A stretch of DNA of 47,656 nucleotides from CBDUXT01 sp965371245 (GTDB taxonomy: Bacteria; Planctomycetota; Phycisphaerae; UBA1845), in the NCBI GenBank assembly GCA_965371245.1, contig CBDUXT010000042.1:1-47656 (forward strand), in the 5' to 3' direction. The translations under genes and the position numbers were made by a program. Within the stretch, counting starts at the first letter, position 1. Each line of letters starts with the position of its first letter. The notes beneath the pieces were generated by a model. It searched no databases. It worked only from the letters and a program-made list of their open reading frames with translations, and was not told the origin of the DNA. Below are positions 7,841 through 16,514 of this stretch, piece by piece.

Positions 7841-9841
7841 TCAGGTCTTGGCTCGTAGGGTTTGGGCTTCCAGGTACCGCCGCGCCGACTTTACGCCTTC
7901 GGCGTTGGCCGCGAAGCGGTGCCCGACGATCTCGCCGAGGACTTGGGCGGCCAGGCGCGTGTGTGGGCCTTCGTGGGTGAGGTGCTTTCTAACGAGTGGC
8001 AGCCCATCTCGGTCGCCCACGCGTCCCAGCGCACCGGCGGCTCGCAGGGCGATTCCCTCTTCCGGGTCGCTCAGCAACATCCGCAACAGGTAGCCGCTTT
8101 CTTGCATGCGCAGGGCAGCGGCCGCACCGATCGCGTGGCCGCGAACGTCGGGGTCTTCGTCTTTGAGGAGCCCCAGCAGCGCCTTCCGCGCGGGCATGGT
8201 CCCGATCTTGGCCAACACATCGACGGCCCTTTGGCGGACGAGCGCGTCCGGCGAGCCGGCCAGCGCAATGGTCGATCGCTCTCCGTCGGCTGTCATCGGT
8301 CTCATCGCCGCCACCGCATCCAGTTGCCGCATGGCCCGCGCCCGGATGATCTCGACCGGATCGTCGGTCCGGGGCGGCGCGTCGGGCGTGAGGATTGGAT
8401 CGATCTTCGTGGGTACGGAGGGCTTGCGGCGCAACTGAGTTTCCCACAGGCGCGGCATCGGCGGGTTCCGGTCCGGCTTGGCCATGCGCTCTTCGAACTT
8501 CAAGCCAATCCGATAGGACGTGGTCGTGTGCTGGCGACACCATGCCACCACGGCTCGGACCCAGCCGTCTCGCGAGGCTCGTGCGACCAGTACATCGACG
8601 ACCTCCCCCTGGTACATGGGGTGCTGCGCGTGGAGGCACATGCCGTTACGCGAAACATCATAAACCTTGGCATCGAACTCGTCTGCCGCGGCCGTGGCGT
8701 CGGGAAGGCGATCGACGTATATGCAGCGAACCTTGACGGTTGTGTTGCAGGTAAGACGCCGCGCGCGCTGCCCGAAGGTCTTCTTCACTGGGCGCCTGGC
8801 TCGATGCTCGTGGCGTACGGATGGGCCTGGGCCGGAGACCGTCAACGAGACGGGTAGGTCCTCGGATTGTTGAGCCCAGCATCGCTCGAACAGTGCGTTC
8901 CAGCGCTCGAGCAAGTCGGGGTCGAACTGCCGTCCGGATTGCGTTTGCAACACGCGGTTGGCTTCCGGTGGGGTCAAGGGATCCTTGTAGGGGCGGCGCC
9001 CGACCATGGCGTGAAACGAATCGACAATCGTGAGGATGCGGCTGCTGGAGAAGAGATCGTCGCCGCTGAGCCCCAGCGGATACCCTTCTCCGTCCACTCG
9101 CTCGTGGTGCTGGAGGATGATCTGCCGAACCGCGGGTGTCACACGTGGGTCATCCCCCAGCAGTCGTACCGACTCGACCGGGTGCTGATGCATCAGTTGC
9201 ATCTCATCCGGGGTAAGCGGCGTTTTCTTGTTCAGTATGGCGGCATCGATGGAGAGCTTGCCCAGGTCGTGCATCATGCCGGCGAGACCGAGGTTCCGCA
9301 GCATCTCTTGATCCGCCCCATACACCTCGGCGCCCAGCATCACCGCCAACGCCGACACGACGAACATGTGGGTCGCCGTCGTATGCTCGTGGGCGGACAT
9401 CTGTAGCATGTGGGCGGCGACGGCGGGGTCGCGCAGAATACATCCGATGACGTTCTCGTTGATCTGAGCCGCGCGGGTCAGGCTGGACTCATCGATGGGC
9501 TTCGTGGTCAGGTCGCGCGCCACCGAGGTTCCGACTTGGTGTGCGAGGCGGGCTTTTTGAACCGGAAGAAGGTGGGTACTGGCGAGCAGACCGGCGAGTT
9601 TCTGCTCCAGGACCGCCTCACATTTCGCCAAGTCCGCGCTCTGCACGTACAGATGTGGGACGCCGCTTTCGCGCAGCTTGTCGAAGTCCGGTAACGACAG
9701 CCCCGCACCTGCATCCCGGTACAGGAGCGGAGCTTCGCCCGACGGACCGGGCAAGTAGATGGCGAAGTCCGCCGCGCCTTGGTCCGCTAACGCCTGTGCG
9801 GCGGCCATGGTGATTCGTGCGTAGTTGAGGGGCTTACCCAT
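7841..9841 (-). CDS. HD-GYP phosphodiesterase with PilZ and HEAT-repeat domains
   Basis: A 666-residue cytoplasmic c-di-GMP protein. Residues 1-140 are a poorly conserved N-terminal region. The HD-GYP domain follows, with LAGMMHDLGK (His191-Asp192), HHERVDGEGYP (His245, GYP 253-255) and FHAMVGRRPYKDPL, the signature for c-di-GMP hydrolysis. A PilZ domain (about 365-470) holds VYDVSRNGMCL, the D-x-S-x-x-G half of the ligand motif. Its N-terminal Arg motif is looser (RRLTCNTTVKVRC), so binding is likely but unproven. The last 150 residues form HEAT/PBS-lyase-like repeats (for example DVRGHAIGAAAAL, ALRAAGALGRVGDRDGLPLV). The start is ATG 9841; the open frame to 10030 has no coding character. 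It is convergent with the kinase gene, 94 bp away. The combination joins hydrolysis, sensing and a protein-interaction surface in one chain. Confidence 0.9.
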   Translation of the reverse strand: MGKPLNYARITMAAAQALADQGAADFAIYLPGPSGEAPLLYRDAGAGLSLPDFDKLRESGVPHLYVQSADLAKCEAVLEQKLAGLLASTHLLPVQKARLAHQVGTSVARDLTTKPIDESSLTRAAQINENVIGCILRDPAVAAHMLQMSAHEHTTATHMFVVSALAVMLGAEVYGADQEMLRNLGLAGMMHDLGKLSIDAAILNKKTPLTPDEMQLMHQHPVESVRLLGDDPRVTPAVRQIILQHHERVDGEGYPLGLSGDDLFSSSRILTIVDSFHAMVGRRPYKDPLTPPEANRVLQTQSGRQFDPDLLERWNALFERCWAQQSEDLPVSLTVSGPGPSVRHEHRARRPVKKTFGQRARRLTCNTTVKVRCIYVDRLPDATAAADEFDAKVYDVSRNGMCLHAQHPMYQGEVVDVLVARASRDGWVRAVVAWCRQHTTTSYRIGLKFEERMAKPDRNPPMPRLWETQLRRKPSVPTKIDPILTPDAPPRTDDPVEIIRARAMRQLDAVAAMRPMTADGERSTIALAGSPDALVRQRAVDVLAKIGTMPARKALLGLLKDEDPDVRGHAIGAAAALRMQESGYLLRMLLSDPEEGIALRAAGALGRVGDRDGLPLVRKHLTHEGPHTRLAAQVLGEIVGHRFAANAEGVKSARRYLEAQTLRAKT

Positions 9842-10177
9842 AGTAACACAATTCTCCCACTCACAGTGTGCAATACGTCGGGTCGTACTGCGAACCGGTT
9901 TGACCGCGCCATACGCCGCACATCCTTGACGTGCTATGGGGATCGTGATTACCGGGTCTGCGCGCGAGGTTCGCTGAGAAAGGCGGTACCGGGCCGTCGT
10001 CGCCGGGCACGCCGACCGCTCCTTTGGCAACGGCGGCGTTCCGCGCGACCCCGACGGCGCGATCTGGGCCCGCTCGCGGTGCCTTTTTGTTCATTCCGGC
10101 CGCGGGAGCGTCGATATTACCGGAGTGTGGCGTGAATCGTTCGCGCTCTCGACGCGGGAATCGGAAGGTTGCGTGGC
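9842..10177. other. Divergent intergenic region
   Basis: 336 bases between the HD-GYP gene and the SGNH hydrolase gene, which must hold both promoters. A TTGACG hexamer at 9926-9931 has no well-spaced -10. No RNA gene, repeat or ORF with coding character was seen. Confidence 0.5.
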
Positions 10178-11566
10178 ATGGTCGGTGAGACTCAGACACG
10201 CGTGTTGCTTCGGTGTGGACTCGCCACCGCTATCGCCGGATGCTGTTGCCTCGCGTGTTGGCTGGGTGCGCCGACGTGGAGCACGGCCGTACTCGGACGC
10301 TACAGCGTCAAGTGGTTCGTGGGCGCGCTGGTGGCCAACGTCCTGATCGCCTGCGTCACGGTTGCGTGGATTCGTTACGCATGGACGCGCCGCACATCCA
10401 CGCCCGTTAGCGCCGCCCGCCTGTCCACCGCCAGGAAAGCCGCCTTTGCCACGCTGCTCATCACCCCGGTCGTCCTCGGCGCCGAGCTCGGGCTGCGACA
10501 CTTCTGGTTCCCGGCATCGCCCCGTGCGTTCCGACCGGCCGGGGGAACGGCGCGGGGCTTTCACGCGTTGCTGCAACACAGTGGTCGCATAGAGCGAAAC
10601 GGGGGTCTCGTTCGGGCCTACCGTGGTCGCGTCTACGACCGGGACAAGGGTACAAGGACGCGCGTGGTCTGCCTGGGTGGATCGACGACCTGGGGCCAAA
10701 GCCTCGAGCCCGCGGAGACCTGGCCGCTCATGCTCGAGGAACAACTCCGTTCGGTCGGGTACGACGTCGAGGTGATCAACGCCGGTCGCACCTGGTACAC
10801 CACCGCCCATTCCGTCACCCTCTACGCCACCGAGATGCGGTACTACGATCCGGACATCGTGATCGTCATGCATGGTGTCAACGATCTGGCACGAGGCTTC
10901 CCTATGCCCGGCGAGCCGCCACCCGAGTGGGACTATGGGTCGTATCAAGGCCCCATGCAAAACGTGCTGTCCGGCTATCGAAAGAGCCTTCGCCAAGGAA
11001 GCTGGTCGAGCTGGCACCCGGCGCGCCTGCTGACCGCGTCGGCCATCTACCGCCTGGCGTTCGAGCACACCGAAGCGGAGACCCCGGAAAGCATCGAGGT
11101 CGGCCTCGACATGTTTCCCACGCTCGAATCATTCGGCGAGCATCTGCGATATCTTACCCGGCTGGTTCTCGACGACGGCGGCCGGGTCGTGCTGGCGACG
11201 CAGGCCCACGTCTATGGCCACGGCGACCTCTCGACTTCGTCGGAGCTGGACGTCACGATGCGCGAGGTCTACATGCGGACGCCCTCGGGAGCGGCCGTTT
11301 CGCCCACGAGCCTACGTTCCGCCATGCGAGCCGTGCGAGAAAAGACCATCGAGATTGCCGCGACGCATTCGGTGCCGCTGGCCGACGTCGAACAAGCGAT
11401 CGCCGGCCGCGCGAGGCTCTTCTTCGACGACTTTCATCTCAACAAAAAGGGCAACGTCGTTGTTGCACAGACGATGGTTACGGCGTTGCGCGCCTTGCTT
11501 GAAGACGTGTCGGTGGCCCGGCTTGACGAACGCGGCGTCCGCGCGGTGCCCGATCCAACTCCCTGA
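10178..11566 (+). CDS. Membrane-anchored SGNH/GDSL hydrolase
   Basis: 462 residues. Three hydrophobic segments lie near the N-terminus (about 9-30, 46-68 and 88-105), followed by a catalytic domain outside or at the membrane. Block I is CLGGSTTWG (Ser169), block II INAGRTW (Gly203), block III MHGVND (Asn235) and block V DDFHLNKKGN (Asp417-x-x-His420). The full Ser-Gly-Asn-His set is therefore present. Known of the superfamily: esterases, and the AlgJ/WssI-type O-acetylation enzymes of exopolysaccharides. The substrate is not predictable here. The start is ATG 10178, with GGAAGG nine bases upstream. An in-frame TTG at 10169 directly touches that site and was rejected. The stop codon abuts a P2 repeat. 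Confidence 0.85.
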   Translation: MVGETQTRVLLRCGLATAIAGCCCLACWLGAPTWSTAVLGRYSVKWFVGALVANVLIACVTVAWIRYAWTRRTSTPVSAARLSTARKAAFATLLITPVVLGAELGLRHFWFPASPRAFRPAGGTARGFHALLQHSGRIERNGGLVRAYRGRVYDRDKGTRTRVVCLGGSTTWGQSLEPAETWPLMLEEQLRSVGYDVEVINAGRTWYTTAHSVTLYATEMRYYDPDIVIVMHGVNDLARGFPMPGEPPPEWDYGSYQGPMQNVLSGYRKSLRQGSWSSWHPARLLTASAIYRLAFEHTEAETPESIEVGLDMFPTLESFGEHLRYLTRLVLDDGGRVVLATQAHVYGHGDLSTSSELDVTMREVYMRTPSGAAVSPTSLRSAMRAVREKTIEIAATHSVPLADVEQAIAGRARLFFDDFHLNKKGNVVVAQTMVTALRALLEDVSVARLDERGVRAVPDPTP

Positions 11567-11682
11567 AAGCGTGTTCATGGAGACTCTTCCATCGTGGATA
11601 GGGCGAGCTATTGCCCGCCGCGAGCGGTCCGGTTTCACGCACGAAGACGCTCCCTCCCGGTCGCGGCTCGGTTTGGTCAAAC
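11566..11682 (-). repeat. Palindromic repeat family P2, copy 2 (degenerate)
   Basis: It begins at the last base of the SGNH hydrolase stop codon (AAAGCGTGTTCATGGAGACT) and keeps the right arm GCTCCCTCCCGGTCGCGGCT followed by CGGTTTGGTCA. The left arm is eroded (GGGCGAGCTATTGCCCGCCG). Confidence 0.75.
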
Positions 11683-11712
11683 CCGTCAACGTGCGCGGGA
11701 CGGAGCACGAGG

Positions 11713-11742
11713 CACCGCGCGGGCTAACAGCCCGCGGCTCGG
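11713..11742 (+). repeat. Palindromic repeat family P1, copy 1
   Basis: CCGCGCGGGCTAACAGCCCG then CGGCTCGGGA: the roughly 30-bp P1 unit (arms CGCGCGGGCT and AGCCCGCGGCTC) with a slightly altered loop. Confidence 0.8.
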
Positions 11743-11769
11743 GACTAAGAGACGGGGGGGGGCGCTATC

Positions 11770-11860
11770 CCGGATAGGGGTAGGAAGGACCGGTTGAGTT
11801 CCCGGCCCCTCCTCCCTCCGAACCGTGCGCGCGGATCTCCCGCACACGGCTCTCCGGTTG
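11770..11860 (-). other. Group II intron 3' end (domains V and VI), no maturase
   Basis: Read on the minus strand, 11852-11820 is a 33-nt hairpin, GAGCCGTGTGCGGG then AGATCCGCGCGC and ACGGTTC. This is the diagnostic domain V of group II introns, with the AGC catalytic triad two bases from its 5' end. A second stem follows (arms AGGAGGGGCCGG and CCGGTCCTTCCT, 11810-11780) and then ACCCCTAT, the expected layout of domain VI and the 3' splice site. No reverse transcriptase or maturase frame exists upstream on this strand, so this is an ORF-less remnant or a very reduced intron. The 5' end (GTGCG-type) was not located. Confidence 0.7.
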
Positions 11861-12120
11861 GTGGTTCACCGCTGAGCGGGCGGCGAAGCCGCTTTGAACC
11901 CGCTACGCGGGCGGCTCTTCGGCCGGTTGTCCAGCATGAACACCGCCCATACACCAGCCAGGTCTCCCTGATTCATGTACCCGACCTTCCCATCGTTGGG
12001 TCGCCAACCACCTGACGCGCCCCAGCATCGCTTCATCCACGCTGCCCATCAGCGTGTTGGGCTTCCCGCTTCCGCGGGTCTGGGCTTCACCATTCCCTAG
12101 TGTATGGTCAACCTTGAATC

Positions 12121-12225
12121 TGCGGGTTTGCTCGGTGGGTGGCCCACCTCTTTAGAGGTGGGGGACTCGAATGGTCTCCGGATTCGCGTCCCCCACGGCT
12201 AAAGCCACGGGCCACCCAACCCGCA
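12121..12225. repeat. Nested palindromic element
   Basis: Outer arms TGCGGGTT (12121-12128) and AACCCGCA (12218-12225). Next come GGGTGGCCC (12137-12145) and GGGCCACCC (12209-12217). Inside sit two local hairpins, CCACCTCTTTAGAGGTGG (12144-12161) and CCACGGCTAAAGCC (from 12193), and the pair GGGGAC/GTCCCC. The multi-hairpin layout is like a MITE or the ends of an IS200-type element. No transposase gene is present. Confidence 0.85.
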
Positions 12226-12604
12226 AGTTTACGCGTGACGATGCACTAGCTGGCTCGCCGCAACGCCCGGCCGAATCGCGTTCGTCATCCTACGGACCGA
12301 TGATTCACCTCCGGTTGCTCTCCACCCCGCCTCGCGGCGACGCAGTCGAACGGCGAGCAATAGTCCGCCCTACGTTCTCCTAGGTGTTGGCAGGACGAGG
12401 ATCGCGTGCGCCCGGGAGGCATCTCACCCCGATCTTACCGTTGCTCAGCACAAGTACCGACAGTTGAGGGTGGGTACGGGATGCCTTAGCATCGGTCCGG
12501 ATCGAATGACCGACCCGCGTCACTGTATCGCTCGACAAATAACGACAATGCGTTTCGACTGGCCGTGCGACGATGCGCGCCACTGAGTAACCAAAGACGC
12601 CGTC
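12226..12604. other. Non-coding stretch upstream of the ABC exporter genes
   Basis: No gene was recognised. The GCCCTACGTTCT at 12367-12378 matches the terminal arm of the palindrome at 16355-16457, so a repeat end is present. The promoter for the ABC genes should lie here, but no convincing hexamer pair was found. Confidence 0.45.
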
Positions 12605-13537
12605 ATGGAAAACCAGGTCGTCCACATCGAACACGTCACCAAGACGTTCGGAACCCTCAAAGCCGTCAATGATCTCTCGTTGTCCGTGCCGCAAGGGTCC
12701 ATCTACGGCTTCATCGGACCCAACGGCAGCGGCAAGACGACCACCCTGCGCATGATCATGCGCATCCACCACCCCGACGCCGGCGCGGGGCGAATCCGCG
12801 TGCTGGGCGGGGAGACGTTCGAGGCGGCCAACGACCGCGTCGGCTATCTGCCGGAAGAGCGCGGGCTCTACCGCAAGATGAAGGTACGCGACGTCCTTCG
12901 GTTCTATGCCGAGCTGAAGGGCTGCCGAGATTTCAAGAAAGCCGTCCACGACTGGCTCGACCGCATGGATCTGGGGGATTGGGCCGACAAGAAAGTCGAA
13001 ACGCTCTCCAAGGGCATGGCCCAGAAGGTGCAGTTCATCTCGGCCGTGCTCGCCAAACCCGACCTGATCATTCTGGACGAGCCGTTCAGCGGACTGGATC
13101 CGGTGAACACCAACGTGATACGCGACGCGATCCTCGAGCTTCGGCGGAACGGTGCCACGGTCATTTTTTCCACGCACGACATGGCTGTCGCCGAAGAGCT
13201 GTGCGATTTCATCTTCATGATCTACAAGGGCAAGAAGGTTCTCGATGGAACGCTCGAATCGATTCAAGCGACCTATGGGCACGACACGCTAAGGGTCCGC
13301 GTTGAAGGCGACGGGTACGACGCGCACGCAATCCCCGGCATCGAGAACGTCACCGACTTCGGCCGATTCCAGGATCTCCGCATTTCGTCGGGGACGAACA
13401 CCCAGTCGGTCTTGGGCGCCCTGATGAAGTCGGGTCGTGTCACTCATTTTGAGCAGACGACGCCGTCGCTGCATGACATTTTCGTGCGAATCGCCAACCC
13501 CGCATCGACGCCCGAGGCGGCTGAGGCGCTCGATTAA
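12605..13537 (+). CDS. ABC transporter ATP-binding protein (NatA-like)
   Basis: A 310-residue nucleotide-binding subunit of an ABC-2 type exporter. Walker A is GPNGSGKTT (38-46), the Q-loop region RVGYLPEERGLY matches NatA-type proteins, the signature is LSKGM (134-138), Walker B is LIILDEP (154-160) and the switch His is His191 in FSTHDM. After residue 215 there is the extra C-terminal domain found in this subfamily (LRVRVEGDG, ending SLHDIFVRIA). All ATPase residues are intact. The permease gene follows 84 bp downstream, so the two form a transporter. Relatives export sodium ions (Bacillus NatAB) or antibiotics; the substrate here is unknown. Confidence 0.94.
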   Translation: MENQVVHIEHVTKTFGTLKAVNDLSLSVPQGSIYGFIGPNGSGKTTTLRMIMRIHHPDAGAGRIRVLGGETFEAANDRVGYLPEERGLYRKMKVRDVLRFYAELKGCRDFKKAVHDWLDRMDLGDWADKKVETLSKGMAQKVQFISAVLAKPDLIILDEPFSGLDPVNTNVIRDAILELRRNGATVIFSTHDMAVAEELCDFIFMIYKGKKVLDGTLESIQATYGHDTLRVRVEGDGYDAHAIPGIENVTDFGRFQDLRISSGTNTQSVLGALMKSGRVTHFEQTTPSLHDIFVRIANPASTPEAAEALD

Positions 13538-13621
13538 CCACGCGCGGATCGATCCGCCCCCAGGAAGCCACACCATGGCCGTGCCCATGCCACAGTCGAT
13601 CCCAATGCAAAGGCTACTGCG

Positions 13622-14941
13622 ATGCGCAGAATAATCGTCGTCGCCGTCCGGGAGTATCAGGCGGCCGTCAAGACCAAGGCCTTCATCTTCAGCATCGTGT
13701 TAATGCCGATTCTGATGGGCGGGAGCATCCTGATCCAGGAAGTCATGGAGGACAAGGTCGATACGCGCGACAAGCGCTTTGCCGTCGTGGACCAGAGCGG
13801 CGTGCTGTACGACACCATCGCCGAGCACGCACGCGAGCACAACGAGTCGGCCATTTTCCGCGGAGAGGGACCGGATCGTCAGCAGATCCGCCCGCGTTTC
13901 CTGGTCGAGCGGGCCACGATGACCGGAACAGACCGCGATGAGACCACGCTTGTCCTTTCGGATCGCGTGCGGACCAACGACCTGGTGGGCTTTGTACTCA
14001 TCGGACCCGACGTGGTCGATGCCGACGCTGACACGGATCGCGGCTACGTCGCGTATCACTCCAACAGCCCCAACTATCGAGACTTTCAGCAGTGGGCATC
14101 CGGCGTTCTCAACGACCGGATTCGCAGCCTTCGACTTGAGGCCGCCGACCTGGATCCGGAGGTCGTCCAGAAGGCGACCCGCGGCGTGGCGGTCGGCAAC
14201 CTCGGGCTCGTCGCCAAGACCGAGACGGGTGAGATCACACAGGCCAAAGAGACCAACCGGGTCGCCGGCATGCTGGTTCCCATGGGCATGATGATGCTGA
14301 TGTTCATGGTGGTGATGATCGGGGCGCCGCCGCTGATGCAGAGCGTGCTGGAAGAGAAAATGCAGCGCATCGCCGAAGTGTTGCTCGGCAGCGTCAGCCC
14401 GTTCCAGTTGCTGATGGGCAAACTCCTCGGCACCGTCGGCGTGACGTTGACGATTGCGACACTCTATCTCGTCGGTGCGTACTACGCGACGCGGCAGGCG
14501 GGCTTCGCCGAGTTTTTCCCCCAGTCGCTCATCGTCTGGTTCGTCGTCTTTATGGTGATGGCCGTGCTGATGTTCGGGTCGCTGTTCATTGCCGTGGGGG
14601 CGGCCGTCAGTGACATGAAAGAGGCACAAAGCATGATCACCCCGATCATGATCATTGTCATGGCTCCCCTGTTCGTGTGGATGCCGGTGGTGAAAGAACC
14701 GCTCTCGGCGTTCGCCACGGGCGTCTCTTTCTTCCCGCCCGCGACCCCCATGCTCATGGTCCTTCGCCAGGCCGTCCCGCCGGGCATCCCGACCTGGCAA
14801 CCCTTCGCAGGCATGGCCCTGGTGCTTGTGACGACGGCCGGCATGGTGTTCGTCGCCAGCCGCATCTTCCGCGTGGGTATCCTGATGCAGGGCAAAGGGG
14901 CCAACCTCGCCGAAATGCTCCGCTGGGTCATTCGCGGCTGA
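13622..14941 (+). CDS. ABC-2 type permease (NatB-like)
   Basis: The 439-residue membrane partner of the preceding ATPase. The N-terminus has the family pattern REYQAAVKTKAFIFSIVLMP (first helix about 18-38). A 190-residue soluble loop follows, and then a block of five or six hydrophobic helices from MLVPMGMMMLMFMVVMIG (about 217) to the end. EEKMQRIAEVLLGSVSPFQL is the conserved cytoplasmic motif of ABC-2 permeases that contacts the ATPase. The ATG start has AAAGG ten bases upstream. Confidence 0.92.
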   Translation: MRRIIVVAVREYQAAVKTKAFIFSIVLMPILMGGSILIQEVMEDKVDTRDKRFAVVDQSGVLYDTIAEHAREHNESAIFRGEGPDRQQIRPRFLVERATMTGTDRDETTLVLSDRVRTNDLVGFVLIGPDVVDADADTDRGYVAYHSNSPNYRDFQQWASGVLNDRIRSLRLEAADLDPEVVQKATRGVAVGNLGLVAKTETGEITQAKETNRVAGMLVPMGMMMLMFMVVMIGAPPLMQSVLEEKMQRIAEVLLGSVSPFQLLMGKLLGTVGVTLTIATLYLVGAYYATRQAGFAEFFPQSLIVWFVVFMVMAVLMFGSLFIAVGAAVSDMKEAQSMITPIMIIVMAPLFVWMPVVKEPLSAFATGVSFFPPATPMLMVLRQAVPPGIPTWQPFAGMALVLVTTAGMVFVASRIFRVGILMQGKGANLAEMLRWVIRG

Positions 14942-15148
14942 TCGTTCATCGGGAAGCGCCCCGGGACATGGGCGCTGACACCAGCGAGGCGTCCCCGCAA
15001 AAAATGCGCGGATGGCGCCCCGTGTTGCGCTGTTCGGCCAGGCGCGATCCAACCGATACCCCTACATCTAGTTAGCCCATGCCACGGACCCGCCAGATAG
15101 CGCGGTCGATCCGGCGGTCCGGGCAAACAAAAAAGATCGAGATTTCCG
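14942..15148. other. Intergenic, upstream of the lexA promoter
   Basis: No gene or RNA was recognised. It contains an A-rich stretch just before the promoter, including CAAACAAAA at 15124-15132, which recurs near the promoter. Confidence 0.4.
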
Positions 15149-15177
15149 TTGACGTTCGGTTTTCGTTCGGATACTAT
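15149..15177 (+). promoter_or_regulatory. Sigma-70 promoter of lexA with repeated motifs
   Basis: TTGACG (15149-15154), 17-bp spacer, TACTAT (15172-15177): a near-consensus housekeeping promoter, expected to start near 15184. The spacer carries a tandem GTTCGG/GTTCGG (15154-15159 and 15165-15170). CAAACAAAC occurs at 15184-15192 and 15226-15234. These are candidate operator positions for autoregulation by LexA; neither resembles the Bacillus or E. coli LexA box. The leader to the lexA start is about 400 bases. Confidence 0.7.
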
Positions 15178-15584
15178 ACGCACCAAACAAACAGCGAACA
15201 GGTGAACGATGGTGTCATGGACAGGCAAACAAACGGGCAAGCGCGCGGCGATGGGCGCGGGTGCCGGCGATCTGGAACGGGCATACCCCTTGTGTGTTTT
15301 TGGTCCCGGCGGCGACTTCCGGACCGCCGTGGTCCCCGGACCGCCCTCTTCCGCTGCGTCGCGCGGCCCAACACTGCGGACCGTGCCGTTTTCCGACTGC
15401 CTGCCTCAGCACGTCGGCGGATCAGCGGCTCTTGGCAGTTGGCTCCTGCGGGTGTCCACGCGTTTCAGTGACCTCTGCTCGCAGGCTCGTCGCCTCGCAC
15501 GGCTTCGTGCCCTTTCCACGCACGGTCGCCTGCCGCTCGTAGCTCTAGGACCCCAAGGTCTTGACCGGTACGCGGAGAACACCC
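15178..15584 (+). other. Long lexA leader
   Basis: About 400 transcribed bases without a supported gene. A frame opening at ATG 15209 (MVSWTGKQTGKRA) reads on into lexA in another frame and has no coding character past about 40 codons, so a short leader peptide is possible but unproven. Confidence 0.4.
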
Positions 15585-16220
15585 ATGGCCAGGAAGAACC
15601 GAAGGCGGGCAGGCGAAACGAACTGCCTCACACCTCGTCAGCTAGAAATCCTAACCTGCATCCGCGACACGCGCAGGAGCTCTGGCTATTCCCCGACCTT
15701 GCAGGAGATCGCCGACGAACTCGGCATAAGCAAAATCACGGTGTTCGAACACGTCGGCGCACTCATCGCCAAAGGCATGCTGACCAAGCGGTCCAACAGG
15801 GCTCGCTCTTTGGAACCGACGGCTTCCGCCCGGTTTCCCGATGAGCGCACGACGCTGATTCCCCTGGTCGGGCGCATCGCGGCCGGCTACCCGATCGAAG
15901 CCGTCGCCACGTCCGACGTGGTCGATCTGGAGCAGGTGTTCTCCAGCCGATACCCGGTCGGAATCCTGACGGTCGCCGGAGACAGCATGATCGATGATCA
16001 AATCTGCGACGGCGACTGGGTCGTCTACGAGAGTCGCTCCAACGCGCGCAATGGTGACACGGTTGTTGCACTCATCGACGGCGAGGAGGCCACGCTCAAG
16101 AGGTTCTACAAAGAGCGAAACCGCATCCGCCTTCAACCCGCCAACGACGCCTACGCGCCCATCTACGTTCGCAACGTCGAGATCCAAGGCGTGGTGATCG
16201 GCGTGATCCGGCGGATGTGA
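15585..16220 (+). CDS. lexA: LexA repressor (SOS response)
   Basis: A 211-residue transcriptional repressor with autoproteolysis. The winged-helix DNA-binding domain runs LTPRQLEILTCIRD (15-28) and SPTLQEIADELGISKITVFE, ending GMLTKRSNRARSLEP. The peptidase S24 domain has the cleavage site Ala100-Gly101 in VGRIAAGYP, the nucleophile Ser134 in AGDSMIDDQI and the general base Lys172 in EEATLKRFY. All three fit LexA spacing, so RecA-stimulated self-cleavage is expected. The ATG at 15585 was preferred over 15561 because GGAG precedes it by seven bases. The protein stands alone; the next gene has its own promoter. It probably represses its own strong promoter at 15149-15177. Confidence 0.95.
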   Translation: MARKNRRRAGETNCLTPRQLEILTCIRDTRRSSGYSPTLQEIADELGISKITVFEHVGALIAKGMLTKRSNRARSLEPTASARFPDERTTLIPLVGRIAAGYPIEAVATSDVVDLEQVFSSRYPVGILTVAGDSMIDDQICDGDWVVYESRSNARNGDTVVALIDGEEATLKRFYKERNRIRLQPANDAYAPIYVRNVEIQGVVIGVIRRM

Positions 16221-16229
16221 CCCCCCGGG

Positions 16230-16350
16230 TGTCGCTACGCCGCTCGGACGCACCCAACAGGCAGCACCTGGCGCGCATTCTCCGTCACACCGTGTCACCG
16301 GCCCGTGGGTCGCACCCCTGAAAGCCCGGGGTGCTTGACACTTTGAGCGG
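16230..16350. repeat. Dispersed repeat P5, copy 1
   Basis: It shares CTCGGACGCACC near its start and CCCGGGGTGCTTGACACTTT at its end (16325-16344) with the segment 41705-41820 (CCGGACGCACC, CCCGGGGTGCGTGACACTCT), with similar spacing between the two blocks. Confidence 0.55.
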
Positions 16351-16354
16351 CATC

Positions 16355-16457
16355 AACGTAGGGCTGGTGGTTCTCCCGGCCATGCCGGGGGGTTACCGGC
16401 CTCGCCCCTTGACAGGTCAACGTTCCGCTTACGCGGAACAACGACCTGCCCTACGTT
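16355..16457. repeat. Palindromic element with AACGTAGGGC ends
   Basis: Terminal inverted repeat AACGTAGGGC (16355-16364) and GCCCTACGTT (16448-16457). Inside are hairpins with arms CAGGTC/GACCTG and GTTCCGC/GCGGAAC. One terminal arm recurs at 12367-12378. Confidence 0.7.
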
Positions 16458-16514
16458 CTTGAAGGTCGCCGATTCTGTCCCGCACCCCAGAGCCCACCGG
16501 CGCGCGCCGCGCGC

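Larger units (their letters stand above)
16221..16514. other. Repeat-filled gap between lexA and the permease gene
   Basis: No gene. It is filled by repeat P5 copy 1 and a separate palindrome, then a GC-rich run directly before the permease promoter. Confidence 0.55.

Noticed and set aside
11794..12015. Plus-strand frame over the group II intron region as a small gene
   Set aside because: It overlaps the structured domain V and has the Arg/Pro-rich composition of a GC-rich shadow frame.
13700..15052. A 450-codon minus-strand frame opposite the ABC permease
   Set aside because: Very rich in His, Asp and Arg, as expected from the antisense of membrane-helix codons; the plus-strand permease is unambiguous.
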